Shown: positions 1-9,510 of the stretch, one piece after another
How the letters are laid out: each line of letters starts with the position of its first letter
Position numbering within the stretch: the stretch's first letter is position 1
Source of the DNA: an uncultured Tidjanibacter sp.
GTDB lineage: Bacteria > Bacteroidota > Bacteroidia > Bacteroidales > Rikenellaceae
NCBI GenBank assembly: GCA_947852905.1
Contig: CANTVF010000004.1
Coordinates: forward strand, 186,001 to 250,000
DNA length: 64,000 nt
Reading direction: 5' to 3'
Translations under genes and position numbers: made by a program
The notes under the pieces: generated by a model
Told to the model about the DNA's origin: nothing
The model's database searches: none
Seen by the model: the letters and a program-made list of their open reading frames with translations, nothing else

Positions 1-696
1 TTTGGTACTCATAGCCGAACACTCCATATGCCAGCCGGGAAAACCGTCGCTCCACGGCGACGGCCAGCGCATTATATGTTCCGGCGACGCCTTTTTCCAC
101 AATGCGAAATCGACCGTAGAGTGTTTGTCGCCCTGCCCGTCGAGCTCTCGCGTTCCGCCGAGCATATCCTCCAATCTGCGCCCGGACAACGCACCGTAAC
201 GGTAAACGCGGTTGTATTTCTCCACATCGAAGTATACCGATCCGTTGCTTATATAGGCATACCCGCTGTCGAGTATCTTGCGGACGAACTCTATCTGTTC
301 GATTATATGCCCCGAAGCCGTCGGCTCTATCGACGGCGACAGCACGCCGAGCGCCCGCATGGCATCGTGATAACGTTCCGTATAGTAGTGCGCCACCTCC
401 ATAGGTTCGAGCTGTTCGAGGCGTGCTTTCTTGGATATCTTATCTTCCCCTTCGTCCGCATCGTTTTCAAGATGCCCCACGTCGGTTATGTTGCGCACGT
501 AACGCACTTTGTAACCCGCCGAACGCAAATAACGGAACAGCAGGTCGAAAGTGATCGCAGGACGGGCATGCCCCAGATGCGGATCTCCGTAAACCGTCGG
601 GCCGCACACATACAATCCCACCGAAGGCGGGTTTATAGGTTGGAAAACCTCCTTGCTTCTGGTAAGCGTGTTGTATAACATCAATCCTGACTCCAT
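1..696 (-). CDS. cysS: Cysteinyl-tRNA synthetase, N-terminal part (truncated by window edge)
   Basis: Charges tRNA-Cys with cysteine in the cytoplasm. The 232 visible residues are the class I catalytic core: zinc ligand Cys31 in CGPTVYGDP, the HIGH-type signature HLGH at 40-43, and the second zinc-site motif WHMECS at 222-227, where the window ends. The KMSKS loop and anticodon-binding region lie outside. The start chosen is the ATG at 694-696; a second ATG five codons later (679-681, MLYNTLTR) is equally plausible and closer to the usual family start. It is transcribed away from the DUF2723 gene. No TAnnTTTG promoter was seen for it. Confidence 0.95.
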   Translation of the reverse strand, partial: MESGLMLYNTLTRSKEVFQPINPPSVGLYVCGPTVYGDPHLGHARPAITFDLLFRYLRSAGYKVRYVRNITDVGHLENDADEGEDKISKKARLEQLEPMEVAHYYTERYHDAMRALGVLSPSIEPTASGHIIEQIEFVRKILDSGYAYISNGSVYFDVEKYNRVYRYGALSGRRLEDMLGGTRELDGQGDKHSTVDFALWKKASPEHIMRWPSPWSDGFPGWHMECSAMSTK

Positions 697-1164
697 ATCT
701 TCGGTATGTTTTAAATATTATGCTATCCACCCGTCGCTCCAATACGCGACGCCACGAAACGGCAACGCCTGCATCCTGTTACGATACCGCAGGACGAAAT
801 TCGCACCGGCCCTGCGGACACTACCGCCGCCCTCGTTTCGGAATGTAAAAATAGCTACTTTCGACGATAAGTGGGGAATAATTGGCGATTTAACGCCTAT
901 TTTTTTATTTTTGCGAATCATACGTTCTTGCGGGAACGCACGATACCGAAACGCGACAGCGACGTCGCACGGCATCGCAGGACTGACACACCGCTCGGCC
1001 GTACCCGCAAACCGCATTTCCGCCGGACGAAAACAAACCTCAAGATATTCCCTCGGAGGGAACGTACCGCCCGGTTTACGCACATATCCGATCACGCGCT
1101 CGCCGAACGCCGGCAACGGCATTGCGGACGACGGCAGGACGGTAGCAAAAACAGATACGAAACG
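697..1164. other. Divergent intergenic region between cysS and the DUF2723 gene
   Basis: It holds the forward promoter described at 882-913 and a leader of roughly 245 bases before the DUF2723 start codon. Open frames run through it on both strands but none resembles a protein. I saw no hairpin or riboswitch-like structure that I could defend in the long leader. Confidence 0.5.
882..913 (+). promoter_or_regulatory. Bacteroidota-type promoter for the DUF2723 gene
   Basis: A TTGG (-33 region, 882-885) lies 20 bases before TATTTTTG (906-913), matching the TTG / TAnnTTTG pattern used by the primary sigma factor of Bacteroidota. It points toward the gene starting at 1165. Confidence 0.55.
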
Positions 1165-4100
1165 ATGAATTATTTCAAAAAATGGGACAGGATCACGGGG
1201 TGGATAGTATTTGCCGCCGCAGCCGTCGTCTACCTGTTGACTATCGAGCCTACGGCGAGCCTGTGGGACTGCGCCGAATTTATCTCCACCTCCTATAAAC
1301 TCGAAGTCGGCCACCCGCCCGGAGCGCCGCTGTTCATGATGATTTCACGCCTGTTCACCATGTTCGCACCGTCTCCGGAATATGCCGCCGTAATGGTAAA
1401 CGCCATGTCGGCACTGGCCAGCGCATTCACAATACTGTTTCTGTTCTGGAGCATCACCCACCTCGGACGCCGCATCATGCGCCGGCACGCCTCCGAAATG
1501 AACGTAACGCAGACATGGACGGTAATGGGCGCAGGCATAATAGGAGCCATAGCCTACACGTTCACAGACACGTTCTGGTTTTCGGCCGTCGAAGGCGAAG
1601 TATACGCGCTCTCGTCGCTGTTCACTGCCGTGGTCATCTGGGCTATGCTCAAATGGGAGGAAGTAGCAGACCAGCCGCATGCAAACCGCTGGCTCATACT
1701 GATAGCCTACCTCATGGGGCTTTCGATAGGCGTACACATCCTCAACCTGTTGACTATCCCCGCCCTCGTATTCGTATACTATTTCAAGAAAACGCCTAAG
1801 GTAACACTCTGGGGAGTAGTCAAGGCTACCGCCATAGCATGCGCGATACTGCTGTTCATCAACAACATAATCATACCGCACACTACGGGAATAGGCGCCG
1901 CGGTAGACCGCTGGTTCGTCAACGATCTCGGCCTGCCGGTCAACAGCGGCCTGCTCACGTTCATGCTGGTACTGTTCGCCGCACTCGGATTCGCCGTATA
2001 CATAACGCACAAGAAAGGGAAGGTGCTGCTCAACACCGTGGCGCTCTGTCTTTCAGTAATACTGATCGGTTATTGCAGCTACGCTTCAATGATTATCCGT
2101 GCCGCCGCCAATCCCCCGATGAACAGCAACGATCCGGACAACGCCTACAGTCTGCTTTACGTGCTCAACCGCGACCAGTACGGCAACAAGCCGCTGCTTT
2201 TCGGCGCTCAGTACTCGGCGCCGCCTTCCGGCATAAAATACCAGAAGAAATACTACTTCGATCCCGAAAGCGGAGAGTATAAAGATTATAATACTATAGA
2301 CGGAGTCGAATATCCGGAAGAGTTCACGACGTTCTTCCCGCGCATGTGGTCTTCGCTGGACCACCACGTCAGCGGGTATCAGACATGGGGACAGATAGAC
2401 AAAGGCCGCACCATAAACTATCGTGGTCAGCAATATACCGTACCCACCGCCGGACAGAATCTGCGCTTCTTCTTCAACTACCAGCTCAACTTCATGTACT
2501 GGCGCTACTTCCTGTGGAATTTCGTCGGCCGCCAGAGCGACGAACAGTCATTCGGCCAGATAACCGACGGACAATGGCTTTCCGGCATCGAGCCGATAGA
2601 CGCCGTATATTTAGGTCCGCAGGACAACCTGCCATCTGAAATGGCAAACAACAAGGGACGCAACAAATACTATTTCCTACCGTTCATACTCGGCATAATC
2701 GGTCTGATTTACCAGCTTAACCGCGACCCGAAAAACTTCACGGTCGTCATGTGGCTGTTCATAATGATGGGTGTCGCGCTCGTCGTATATTTCAACACCC
2801 CGCCGTCCGAGCCGCGTGAAAGGGATTACGTCTATGCCGGATCGTTCTATGCGTTCTGCATATGGATAGGACTGGGCGTCATGTGCGTCCGCGACTGGAT
2901 AGCCCGTCTCGCGAAGAGAGACAATCTGACCGTTACGGCAGTCGCTACGGCGATATGTTCGTGCGTTCCGATATTGCTCGGCGCACAAAACTGGGACGAT
3001 CACGACCGCAGTCACCGTTATGTAGCCCGCGACATAGGCTACAACTTCCTTATGACATGTCTTCCCAACTCCATTATCATGAATTACGGCGACAACGACA
3101 CCTTCCCTCTATGGTACAATCAGGAGGTGGAAGGCATCAGGCCGGACGTAAGGATCATGAACATGAGTTACCTCGCAAGCAGCTGGTATGCCGAAGAGAT
3201 GAAATACCGCTACAACGAATCCGCCCCTGTACCCATATCGTTGCCGCTGCACAAATATGTATTCACGGAAAACGACTATGTAGAAGTCGTCGAGGTGCTC
3301 GACGAACCCAAGACCGTAAAACAGGTGATCGACTTCGTCCGGAGCGACGATCCGCGCAGCCGCCTGCCGCTGGCGGACAACTCATTAGTGGATTTCATAC
3401 CTACTAAGACGTTGTTGCTGCCGGTAAACAAGGAGAATGCCGTCGCATGCGGAATAGTGAAACCAGAAGATGCCCACCTAATGGTGGATACCATAACGAT
3501 AAAGCTCGGCAATGCGATCGACAAGTCCCAGTTGTTACTGCTCGACATACTGTCGAACTTCGATTGGAACAGACCGCTGTATTTTACCACACCGTCTCTG
3601 GTAAGCAAACTCGGACTACAGGATTATCTCCAGTTCGACGGTATCGCATATCGCCTCGTACCGATCAAAACGCCGTACATAGATCCGTGGAACGTAGGAC
3701 GCATAGATCCCGACGTCATGTACGAAAACCTCATGCACGTTTACCGTTACGGCAACGTAGCCGATCCGCGTGTGTATGTGGACTCATACGTGAACTATAA
3801 TTTCGACGTCAATAACATCCGCATAGCCTTCGCCCGACTTGCGGCCATTTTGGCCGACCGCGGAGAGAAGGACAAAGCCGTGGAGGTTCTCGACTACGGA
3901 CTCGAGGTAATGCCAGTATCGCAATTCAGGTACACGTACCAGTATGCACCCTATATCAGGGCATACTACATAGCCGGAGCAATCGACAAAGGCGATGCCC
4001 TGTTCGACAGCTATGCCGACAATCTCGAAGAGTACGTCGACTATTTCATGTCTTTCCCGTCTCGGAAACAATATCTCGTAGAAAACGAACTGACGGAAAA

Positions 4101-4287
4101 GCTGACCATACTGGCGGAACTGTATCGCATTGCGGACGACTTCAACCGTCCGGATCAGGCCAACAGGATAATGATGCTATTCGACTGGCTGTTCGGCAGC
4201 GAAGAATTGCTGGACGAAGCCTCATACGATCCTGCCGACGACACACGCGAGATAGTCTCAGCCGGAGACATAACCACCGAACGGTAG
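1165..4287 (+). CDS. DUF2723 family multi-spanning membrane glycosyltransferase-like protein
   Basis: A 1040-residue integral membrane protein. The N-terminal region (about residues 1-250) is DUF2723: TM helices with the acidic motif LWDCAEFISTSYKLEVGHPPG just after the first helix. This family is homologous to human TMEM260, a protein O-mannosyltransferase, and has the GT-C fold outline: many TM segments, acidic residues in the first periplasmic loop and a long soluble C-terminal half. The C-terminal 350 residues look soluble and end in helical-repeat-like sequence. The open frame extends upstream to 871, but the ATG at 1165 is used because the translation before it is low-complexity and the promoter lies inside that stretch. 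A protein glycosylation role is inference from the family. Confidence 0.85.
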   Translation: MNYFKKWDRITGWIVFAAAAVVYLLTIEPTASLWDCAEFISTSYKLEVGHPPGAPLFMMISRLFTMFAPSPEYAAVMVNAMSALASAFTILFLFWSITHLGRRIMRRHASEMNVTQTWTVMGAGIIGAIAYTFTDTFWFSAVEGEVYALSSLFTAVVIWAMLKWEEVADQPHANRWLILIAYLMGLSIGVHILNLLTIPALVFVYYFKKTPKVTLWGVVKATAIACAILLFINNIIIPHTTGIGAAVDRWFVNDLGLPVNSGLLTFMLVLFAALGFAVYITHKKGKVLLNTVALCLSVILIGYCSYASMIIRAAANPPMNSNDPDNAYSLLYVLNRDQYGNKPLLFGAQYSAPPSGIKYQKKYYFDPESGEYKDYNTIDGVEYPEEFTTFFPRMWSSLDHHVSGYQTWGQIDKGRTINYRGQQYTVPTAGQNLRFFFNYQLNFMYWRYFLWNFVGRQSDEQSFGQITDGQWLSGIEPIDAVYLGPQDNLPSEMANNKGRNKYYFLPFILGIIGLIYQLNRDPKNFTVVMWLFIMMGVALVVYFNTPPSEPRERDYVYAGSFYAFCIWIGLGVMCVRDWIARLAKRDNLTVTAVATAICSCVPILLGAQNWDDHDRSHRYVARDIGYNFLMTCLPNSIIMNYGDNDTFPLWYNQEVEGIRPDVRIMNMSYLASSWYAEEMKYRYNESAPVPISLPLHKYVFTENDYVEVVEVLDEPKTVKQVIDFVRSDDPRSRLPLADNSLVDFIPTKTLLLPVNKENAVACGIVKPEDAHLMVDTITIKLGNAIDKSQLLLLDILSNFDWNRPLYFTTPSLVSKLGLQDYLQFDGIAYRLVPIKTPYIDPWNVGRIDPDVMYENLMHVYRYGNVADPRVYVDSYVNYNFDVNNIRIAFARLAAILADRGEKDKAVEVLDYGLEVMPVSQFRYTYQYAPYIRAYYIAGAIDKGDALFDSYADNLEEYVDYFMSFPSRKQYLVENELTEKLTILAELYRIADDFNRPDQANRIMMLFDWLFGSEELLDEASYDPADDTREIVSAGDITTER

Positions 4288-4330
4288 ACGACCGCCACCT
4301 ATCGGCATCGCCAAATACGATTAAAAACGC

Positions 4331-4372
4331 AAATTCCCAGCGGGAACTGTAATGTTGCCCGCTGGGAATTTT
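4331..4372 (+). terminator. Intrinsic terminator after the DUF2723 gene
   Basis: A perfect hairpin (AAATTCCCAGCGGG pairing with CCCGCTGGGAATTT around a 13-base loop) with flanking A and T runs, about 45 bases after the stop codon. The symmetric A/T flanks could let it work in both directions. Confidence 0.85.
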
Positions 4373-4754
4373 CATATATATGTTTTACAAATGCTCCGTC
4401 GGATCGACAATCTATCTCATTTATTCAACGAAACCGGAAGTCTGCATGCCCACAGGCACTACTATTATGTACCGGGCGCTTCTCTTTTGTCGTAAACGGC
4501 AGAAATAAACATTTCGATATTCATTACTGACGGCATACGCCCAAAACCACACAGACGACACATACCGGGATTTCCATTCAGAACGAAACCCGGTATCGGC
4601 CTCGACAATAACGACGACGGCTTTACCGATAGACTAATTCACGGCCATAATACCAGCCGGTCATGCACAACCGATAACGGCAATCGCAAAAAATATAAAG
4701 CGCTAACGTTATCGACGTACAATACGACTCACGTACGACTACGGAGGAGTGCTA
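4373..4754. other. Gene-free convergent spacer
   Basis: It lies between the 3' ends of the DUF2723 gene and the acyl-CoA ligase gene. No protein-like frame, repeat or clear hairpin was found beyond the terminator just before it. Confidence 0.5.
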
Positions 4755-6413
4755 CTATCTGTACAGGTACCGTTTGATACTCTTCTTGGCCGTCTTCTCG
4801 AATTCTACCGGATAGAGCCGTATCTCGGCCACACGTTCGTATGAAGCTACGAGCGTGTTGAGTTCCTTAAGGTTTTCGTCCATTACGGCTTGAAGTTGCG
4901 AATGATCCACCCCCTCCTTATCGGCCTGCTCGTAGTCCGGCACAACCAGTGCGACCAGTTTTCCGTCGCGGTCTACCACGAGACTCTCCATGACGCACCT
5001 CATGTTATTCAGACGCGCCTCGATCTCCTCTGGATATATGTTCTGCCCGTTAGAGCCGAGAATCATGGATTTGCACCGACCGCGTATGAATATGGTACCT
5101 ATTTCATCCGTAGTCCCCATATCGCCCGTGTGCAGCCAGCCGTCCTTTTCGAGAATAGCCGCCGTAGCTTCTTCGTTCTTATAGTATCCGAGCATGACAT
5201 TCTCCCCCTTGGTCAGTATCTCGCCCGGCACATTGTACGGATCGGGAGAATCTATCTTCAGCTGCATGTAAGGCGCGAGTATCTTGCCGCACGAACGCGG
5301 AATGAATTCCCAATAATCGGTATAACTTATCAGCGGTCCGCACTCGGTCATGCCGTAACCGACACAGAACGGAAATTTTATCTTCATAAGAAAATCCTCC
5401 ACCTCGGCATTCAACGGCGCTCCGCCTATTATGACATGGCTCAACTCGCCGCCGAACGTCTCTATGAGTTTTTCCTTGATACCGGCATACACAACATTGT
5501 TCACTCCGGGAATCTTGACGGCAACTTTGGCAACACCGCTGCTGATCTTGGGAAACACCTGCCTGCGGACTATCTTCTCAATCAACAGCGGAACGGTCAC
5601 AACCACGTTAGGCCGTACACTGCCCATGGCCTCTATGAGAATCTTGGGCGCCGGCATCTTGCCCAGAAGAGTGATATGCGCACCTACCGCCAGAGGCGAC
5701 AGCATGTCTATGGCACAACCGTATGCATGCGCCAAAGGCAGAAACGACAACACGCGCGAGCCACGCGAATGTATGTTATGCTCGGTCACGAACACCACAT
5801 TACCGGTCAGGTTGTTAACTGACAACATCACGCCCTTGCTGAACCCGGTCGTCCCCGATGTGTAGTTCAAAAGGCACAATGCGTCATTGGGAATATTCGG
5901 ATAGGTTATGTCGTTAACGCCGAAACCTTTTGGATAACGGGCATTGAAGTGGCGACGTATGTTTTTCTGGAATTTGGTGATCTTGTCGCCGCTTTTCTCA
6001 TAGATGCAACTGTTGTCGGTCAACGAGAATGCCGCCTGTATCATGTCAAGCTCCTCTTCGTGGATTATATCCCAGAAATTATCTCCCAGAAACAACAGCT
6101 TCGACTCGGAATGCTTGATAATGTGATTCACATCGTTGGCCGGAAAATCCTGCAACATGGGGACTATGACAGCACCGTAGGTTATAGTCGCTATGTACGC
6201 TATGACCCACCGGGGATTGTTACGTCCTATAAGGGCTATCTTGTCGCCCTTCTTTATACCGCATTCCCTGAACAACAGATGCAGTTTGGCGATCTCCTTG
6301 GCCATTCCGAAATAAGAGAATGTCTCCTGTTTGAAATAGTCGGTCAATGCCGGGAGTTCCCTATTATCACGGAAACTCTGCTGGTAAATCTTTATAAGAT
6401 TGTCATTCATCAT
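4755..6413 (-). CDS. AMP-forming acyl-CoA synthetase (long-chain fatty acid-CoA ligase type)
   Basis: Activates a carboxylic acid, probably a fatty acid, to acyl-AMP and then acyl-CoA. The 552-residue protein shows the ANL-superfamily motifs in order: P-loop LLNYTSGTTGFSKGVM near residue 185, GYGMTECGPLISY, the hinge region GWLHTGDMG and the C-terminal ILGSNGQNIYPEEIE. It has the short FadD-like length and no carrier domain. The start is one of two adjacent ATGs (6411-6413 or 6408-6410); the open frame reaches 6503 but the extra residues look non-coding. plsY lies just upstream on the same strand, so the pair may feed acyl groups into phospholipid, but each has its own promoter candidate. Chain-length preference cannot be read from sequence. 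Confidence 0.9.
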   Translation of the reverse strand: MMNDNLIKIYQQSFRDNRELPALTDYFKQETFSYFGMAKEIAKLHLLFRECGIKKGDKIALIGRNNPRWVIAYIATITYGAVIVPMLQDFPANDVNHIIKHSESKLLFLGDNFWDIIHEEELDMIQAAFSLTDNSCIYEKSGDKITKFQKNIRRHFNARYPKGFGVNDITYPNIPNDALCLLNYTSGTTGFSKGVMLSVNNLTGNVVFVTEHNIHSRGSRVLSFLPLAHAYGCAIDMLSPLAVGAHITLLGKMPAPKILIEAMGSVRPNVVVTVPLLIEKIVRRQVFPKISSGVAKVAVKIPGVNNVVYAGIKEKLIETFGGELSHVIIGGAPLNAEVEDFLMKIKFPFCVGYGMTECGPLISYTDYWEFIPRSCGKILAPYMQLKIDSPDPYNVPGEILTKGENVMLGYYKNEEATAAILEKDGWLHTGDMGTTDEIGTIFIRGRCKSMILGSNGQNIYPEEIEARLNNMRCVMESLVVDRDGKLVALVVPDYEQADKEGVDHSQLQAVMDENLKELNTLVASYERVAEIRLYPVEFEKTAKKSIKRYLYR

Positions 6414-6600
6414 AAGCCGATAATGTTTTGAAACGAGCGGCGTTACACACCGCCCGGCATTACGCGCCGGCCCGTTCCTCATTTTCGCAATCCATACCGC
6501 CACTCAAACGGAACTATCCGCAGGCAGGCATGTCACACGAACGGTATACAATAAGCCCGGCGCCGATGCTAATTATTACACGGAATAAAACGATAAATGA

Positions 6601-6630
6601 CAAAGATAACAAAAAAGCCCGGTTATCAAA
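6601..6630 (-). promoter_or_regulatory. Candidate promoter for the acyl-CoA synthetase gene
   Basis: On the minus strand, TTTG (6627-6630) lies 18 bases before TATCTTTG (6601-6608), a good match to the Bacteroidota pattern. It overlaps the plsY terminator, so the end of one transcript and the start of the next share sequence. The leader would be about 180 bases. Confidence 0.5.
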
Positions 6631-6638
6631 ATCCGGCC
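6611..6638 (-). terminator. Intrinsic terminator after plsY
   Basis: Minus-strand stem of GGCCGG and CCGGGC (one mismatch) followed by six T residues, about 40 bases past the plsY stop codon. Confidence 0.6.
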
Positions 6639-6679
6639 ATAATCACCGACACCTTACATCGCCACGAATCGCCTACGCA

Positions 6680-7315
6680 TCATTCGCCAGTATTCTTCCT
6701 GCTGAAATACATCTTTGGCTCCTGTCCCGCTACCAACCGACGGATATTCTTACGATGAGTGATAAGCAACAACACCGACACGGCGCAACAGAAAACGATC
6801 AAGGGAACATAACGCTGCCCGAATACGAACACCGTATATACAGGCAACGCAACGCCGGCCACCATGGAAGCCAACGACACATAGCGCCATATGAGAAATA
6901 CAACAAGAAACGTAGCCAAACACAGCAACACTGCAGGAGGATATACCCCCATGACCGCACCGGCCATCGTAGCCACGCCCTTGCCGCCCTTGAAACCTGC
7001 GAAAACCGGAAATATGTGGCCGAGTACCGCTGCCGCTGCGAGCGCGAATTTCAGGTTGAACATCTGCGGGCTTCCCGCCTCAATTCCCACGACCGCCGAC
7101 AACATGACGGCAATGAATCCTTTAAGGAAATCGAGAATGAAAACAGCGATACCGGCACGCTTGCCGAGCACCCTCAAAGTATTGGTAGCCCCTGCATTAC
7201 GGCTGCCATGTTCGCGCACGTCGATTCCATAGAACCGTTTTCCGATCCACACCGCATTCGGAATGGAGCCTAACAAATATGCGGCTATCAATACGCCTGC
7301 AACAGACCAAACCAT
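6680..7315 (-). CDS. plsY: Glycerol-3-phosphate acyltransferase PlsY
   Basis: Transfers the acyl group from acyl-phosphate to glycerol-3-phosphate, making lysophosphatidic acid, the first step of phospholipid synthesis at the inner membrane. The 211-residue protein has the family's several TM segments and its conserved cytoplasmic loops: GSIPNAVWIGK, GSRNAGATNTLRVLG and HIFPVFAGFKGGKGVAT, the last being the glycine-rich phosphate-binding motif. Length is normal. It is followed by its own terminator and then the acyl-CoA ligase. A good promoter match lies about 135 bases upstream. Confidence 0.95.
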   Translation of the reverse strand: MVWSVAGVLIAAYLLGSIPNAVWIGKRFYGIDVREHGSRNAGATNTLRVLGKRAGIAVFILDFLKGFIAVMLSAVVGIEAGSPQMFNLKFALAAAAVLGHIFPVFAGFKGGKGVATMAGAVMGVYPPAVLLCLATFLVVFLIWRYVSLASMVAGVALPVYTVFVFGQRYVPLIVFCCAVSVLLLITHRKNIRRLVAGQEPKMYFSRKNTGE

Positions 7316-7656
7316 AAATATTTCATATCTTTTTACCGCTGCCGTCCATGCGACAATCTTTTATAGTTCCGTAAACCGTCGTCCGACGAATACGGTCTCA
7401 AGCGCTCCGTTCCGATCCGGACTGCAACCGACAATGGAAACGCCCTCCGGACAAAAGTAATACGGTTTGCCGAAAGCGCAAAACATCCTCTATGTCCCGC
7501 CGTTACAACGTTCGACCATACTTACTCAAGAATCCGGATATTACGGGCAATTTCTGCCGACAACAGTAAATCCGGTCATACAATCCGTAATCCGTCTACC
7601 GTCTAACCGAAAAATACAGCCAACCTTTGCACAATCAATAATAAAACCAGACAACA
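7316..7656. other. Intergenic region upstream of plsY
   Basis: It carries the plsY promoter (7452-7482). The remaining sequence up to the decayed acyltransferase holds no protein-like frame. Confidence 0.5.
7452..7482 (-). promoter_or_regulatory. Promoter for plsY
   Basis: On the minus strand TTTG (7479-7482) lies 19 bases before TACTTTTG (7452-7459), a full match to the Bacteroidota -33/-7 consensus. The leader to plsY would be about 130 bases. Confidence 0.65.
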
Positions 7657-8065
7657 ATGCAATACCTCGAAATCACGACCGCAAAAAACGAAAATATAAT
7701 ACGACGCCCTATGCGTAGCAACATCGGTCGTAGGCAAATAACAGGCGCACCTGATTTCCAGTTTGAATCACACCATGCCTTATATGGAAGAATATGACTC
7801 CTTCGACATCGGCTCTTTACGGATATGGTCGCGACAGTCGCATCGACACGCCCCTTACAGTCGTCATGGCAAACTATGTAAACCCGTATATATGTCGACA
7901 CGCATGGGTAGGGGCAGGCGCAACCGTTTTGCCGGGAGTTATCATAGAGGGAACTGCGGCGTCAACGCAGGAAACGTAGTAACGCATTACGAAGCACCCA
8001 ATCCGGTAATCCGGCCGAAATATCAGAATGATACGGAAACCGACCGACGTAAAGAATATGAATTA
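7657..8065 (+). pseudogene. Remnant of a hexapeptide-repeat (left-handed beta-helix) acyltransferase
   Basis: Fragments in shifting frames read like a sugar or CatB-type O-acetyltransferase: an N-terminal piece containing APDFQFESHHALYG that ends in a stop near 7795, then in another frame SRIDTPLTVVMANYVNP, the hexapeptide repeat HAWVGAGATVLPGVIIEG (about 7897-7953), and in the next frame NVVTHYEAPNPVIRPKY, which fits the usual C-terminal pattern of a valine-threonine turn followed by a variant of GNPAKVI. At least two frameshifts or deletions and an in-frame stop break the gene. It sits directly upstream of the flavodoxin gene in the same direction. The family assignment is by eye. Confidence 0.5.
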
Positions 8066-8125
8066 ACGACGCGCGGCATGAATATAACGTTCCGCGTCCA
8101 AACAGATACAATTATTATTAAAGAC

Positions 8126-8647
8126 ATGAAACACAAATCGCTCGTGGCTTTCTTTTCGAGAGCCGAAGAAAATTACAATGTCGGATACATCGAGAAAGGC
8201 AATACCGAAATTACGGCAGAAATCATCGCGAGACTGACCGGTGCCGATCTTTTCCGCATAGAAACCACGACACCTTATCCCTCGGATTACCGCTCATGCA
8301 CCGAAACTGCCGGCAGAGAAAAGAACGGCAATGCCCGGCCGGAGATAAAAAACTACGTCCAAATAGAAAATTACGACATCGTCTTCATCGGTTACCCTAT
8401 CTGGTGGGAGGATATGCCAATGGCCGTATATACATTCATCGGACAACACGACTGGCACGGCAAAACCGTCATACCTTTCTGTACGCACGAAGGCAGCGGC
8501 CTCTCCGGTACGGAAAGAAACATAGCGTCGGCATGCAAGGGCGCTACAATACTAAAAGGCATAGCCATACGGGGAACCATAGCACAACGCTCCGAAAGCC
8601 GGACTGAACAAACGGTTGCAGAATGGCTGAAAAGGCTGCGACTGTAG
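8126..8647 (+). CDS. Flavodoxin-like FMN protein
   Basis: A 173-residue single-domain flavodoxin, probably of the Flavodoxin_4 type: an N-terminal beta strand followed by the FMN phosphate-binding loop (VAFFSRAEENYNVG), a mid-sequence YDIVFIGYPIWWEDMP flavin-contact segment, and IPFCTHEGSGLSGTERNI. It would carry electrons or act as a quinone or nitro reductase; the substrate is not visible. The open frame runs back to 7763, but that part belongs to the decayed acyltransferase, so the ATG at 8126 is used. A hairpin terminator follows. Confidence 0.85.
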   Translation: MKHKSLVAFFSRAEENYNVGYIEKGNTEITAEIIARLTGADLFRIETTTPYPSDYRSCTETAGREKNGNARPEIKNYVQIENYDIVFIGYPIWWEDMPMAVYTFIGQHDWHGKTVIPFCTHEGSGLSGTERNIASACKGATILKGIAIRGTIAQRSESRTEQTVAEWLKRLRL

Positions 8648-8669
8648 AGCCGTAACCTCGCTTATGCAC

Positions 8670-8701
8670 ACGGAGGCGTACTATACATAGTTCGCCTCCG
8701 T
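8670..8701 (+). terminator. Hairpin downstream of the flavodoxin gene
   Basis: ACGGAGGCG pairs with CGCCTCCGT, with a further CTAT/ATAG inner pairing, 23 bases after the stop codon. There is no strong T-run, so it may only mark the 3' end. Confidence 0.5.
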
Positions 8702-8813
8702 CGCATAACTTATTTCATAACATCCACTTTACACAGTCGTGCAATCATCATTATACCGTCGGTAAACATCACAGACGCGCCATAGGAACATACACGCATC
8801 TGTCCGAGGCGTA

Positions 8814-9293
8814 TTAAAAGGCACTGTTGTCGAACCTGAAAATCACCGGTATATGAAAGAAAAAACAAACAGGCTCACCATCGGCATTTATTGCCGGCGA
8901 CCATTTCGGCGACATCGACAAAACCTCGCGCACTGCATTGGAAAGATAAAGAGACGGTGAGGAGATTATCTGTATATCGGCCACTTTACCTTTAGGTGTA
9001 ACTACAAACGTGGCGATCACCGTCCCCTCGATCCCCTGCTCGACTGCTTCTACAGGATATTCCACATTCATCATTACCCACTTGCGGAAATCGGTCAGAT
9101 CACCGCCCATGAACGACGGTTCCATATAAATATCTTCCTTGTTCTGCAACATGCTATCAGGTGCAGTCTGCTTCGCTCCGGCAACAGGCTCCTGTGCCGC
9201 AGCATAAGACACCGAAACGGTCATACACGCGGCCATGAAGAAACCGAATACCGCACGAAAAGTTTTAGTTACATTGCCCATAAAGCACAACAT
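8814..9293 (-). CDS. Exported protein with a TonB C-terminal domain
   Basis: A 159-residue protein with an N-terminal hydrophobic signal segment (FGFFMAACMTVSVSYAAAQ) and then a TonB-C type domain: YPVEAVEQGIEGTVIATFVVTPKGKVADIQIISSPS followed by VREVLSMSPKWSPAINADGEPV. It lacks the proline-rich spacer and the standard membrane anchor of an energy transducer, so it is more likely a small periplasmic TonB-C paralogue than the main TonB. An ATG at 9279-9281 is an alternative start four codons later. It is divergent from the yitT-like gene. Confidence 0.75.
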   Translation of the reverse strand: MLCFMGNVTKTFRAVFGFFMAACMTVSVSYAAAQEPVAGAKQTAPDSMLQNKEDIYMEPSFMGGDLTDFRKWVMMNVEYPVEAVEQGIEGTVIATFVVTPKGKVADIQIISSPSLYLSNAVREVLSMSPKWSPAINADGEPVCFFFHIPVIFRFDNSAF

Positions 9294-9312
9294 TAAAACA
9301 TCAAATTCAAAG

Positions 9313-9342
9313 CAAAGATAAATAAATCACAATAACAGACAA
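9313..9342 (-). promoter_or_regulatory. Promoter for the TonB-C protein gene
   Basis: On the minus strand TTG (9340-9342) lies 19 bases before TATCTTTG (9313-9320). It is arranged back to back with the promoter at 9390-9420. Confidence 0.6.
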
Positions 9343-9389
9343 TATATAATACAGAAATATTTGTCACGATAAATAATTCACTTACAACA

Positions 9390-9420
9390 TTGCTATATAC
9401 GGAAAGTATCGCTATATTTG
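9390..9420 (+). promoter_or_regulatory. Promoter for the YitT family gene
   Basis: TTG (9390-9392) lies 20 bases before TATATTTG (9413-9420). Transcription would begin near 9427, giving a leader of about 85 bases. Confidence 0.6.
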
Positions 9421-9510
9421 CATGCCTCGAAAAACGGGTAAAATATCACAGTATAAACCATTTTGCCGGACACAGTATACGTTACCTTGCCGGCAAACAA
9501 CTCAACAGCA

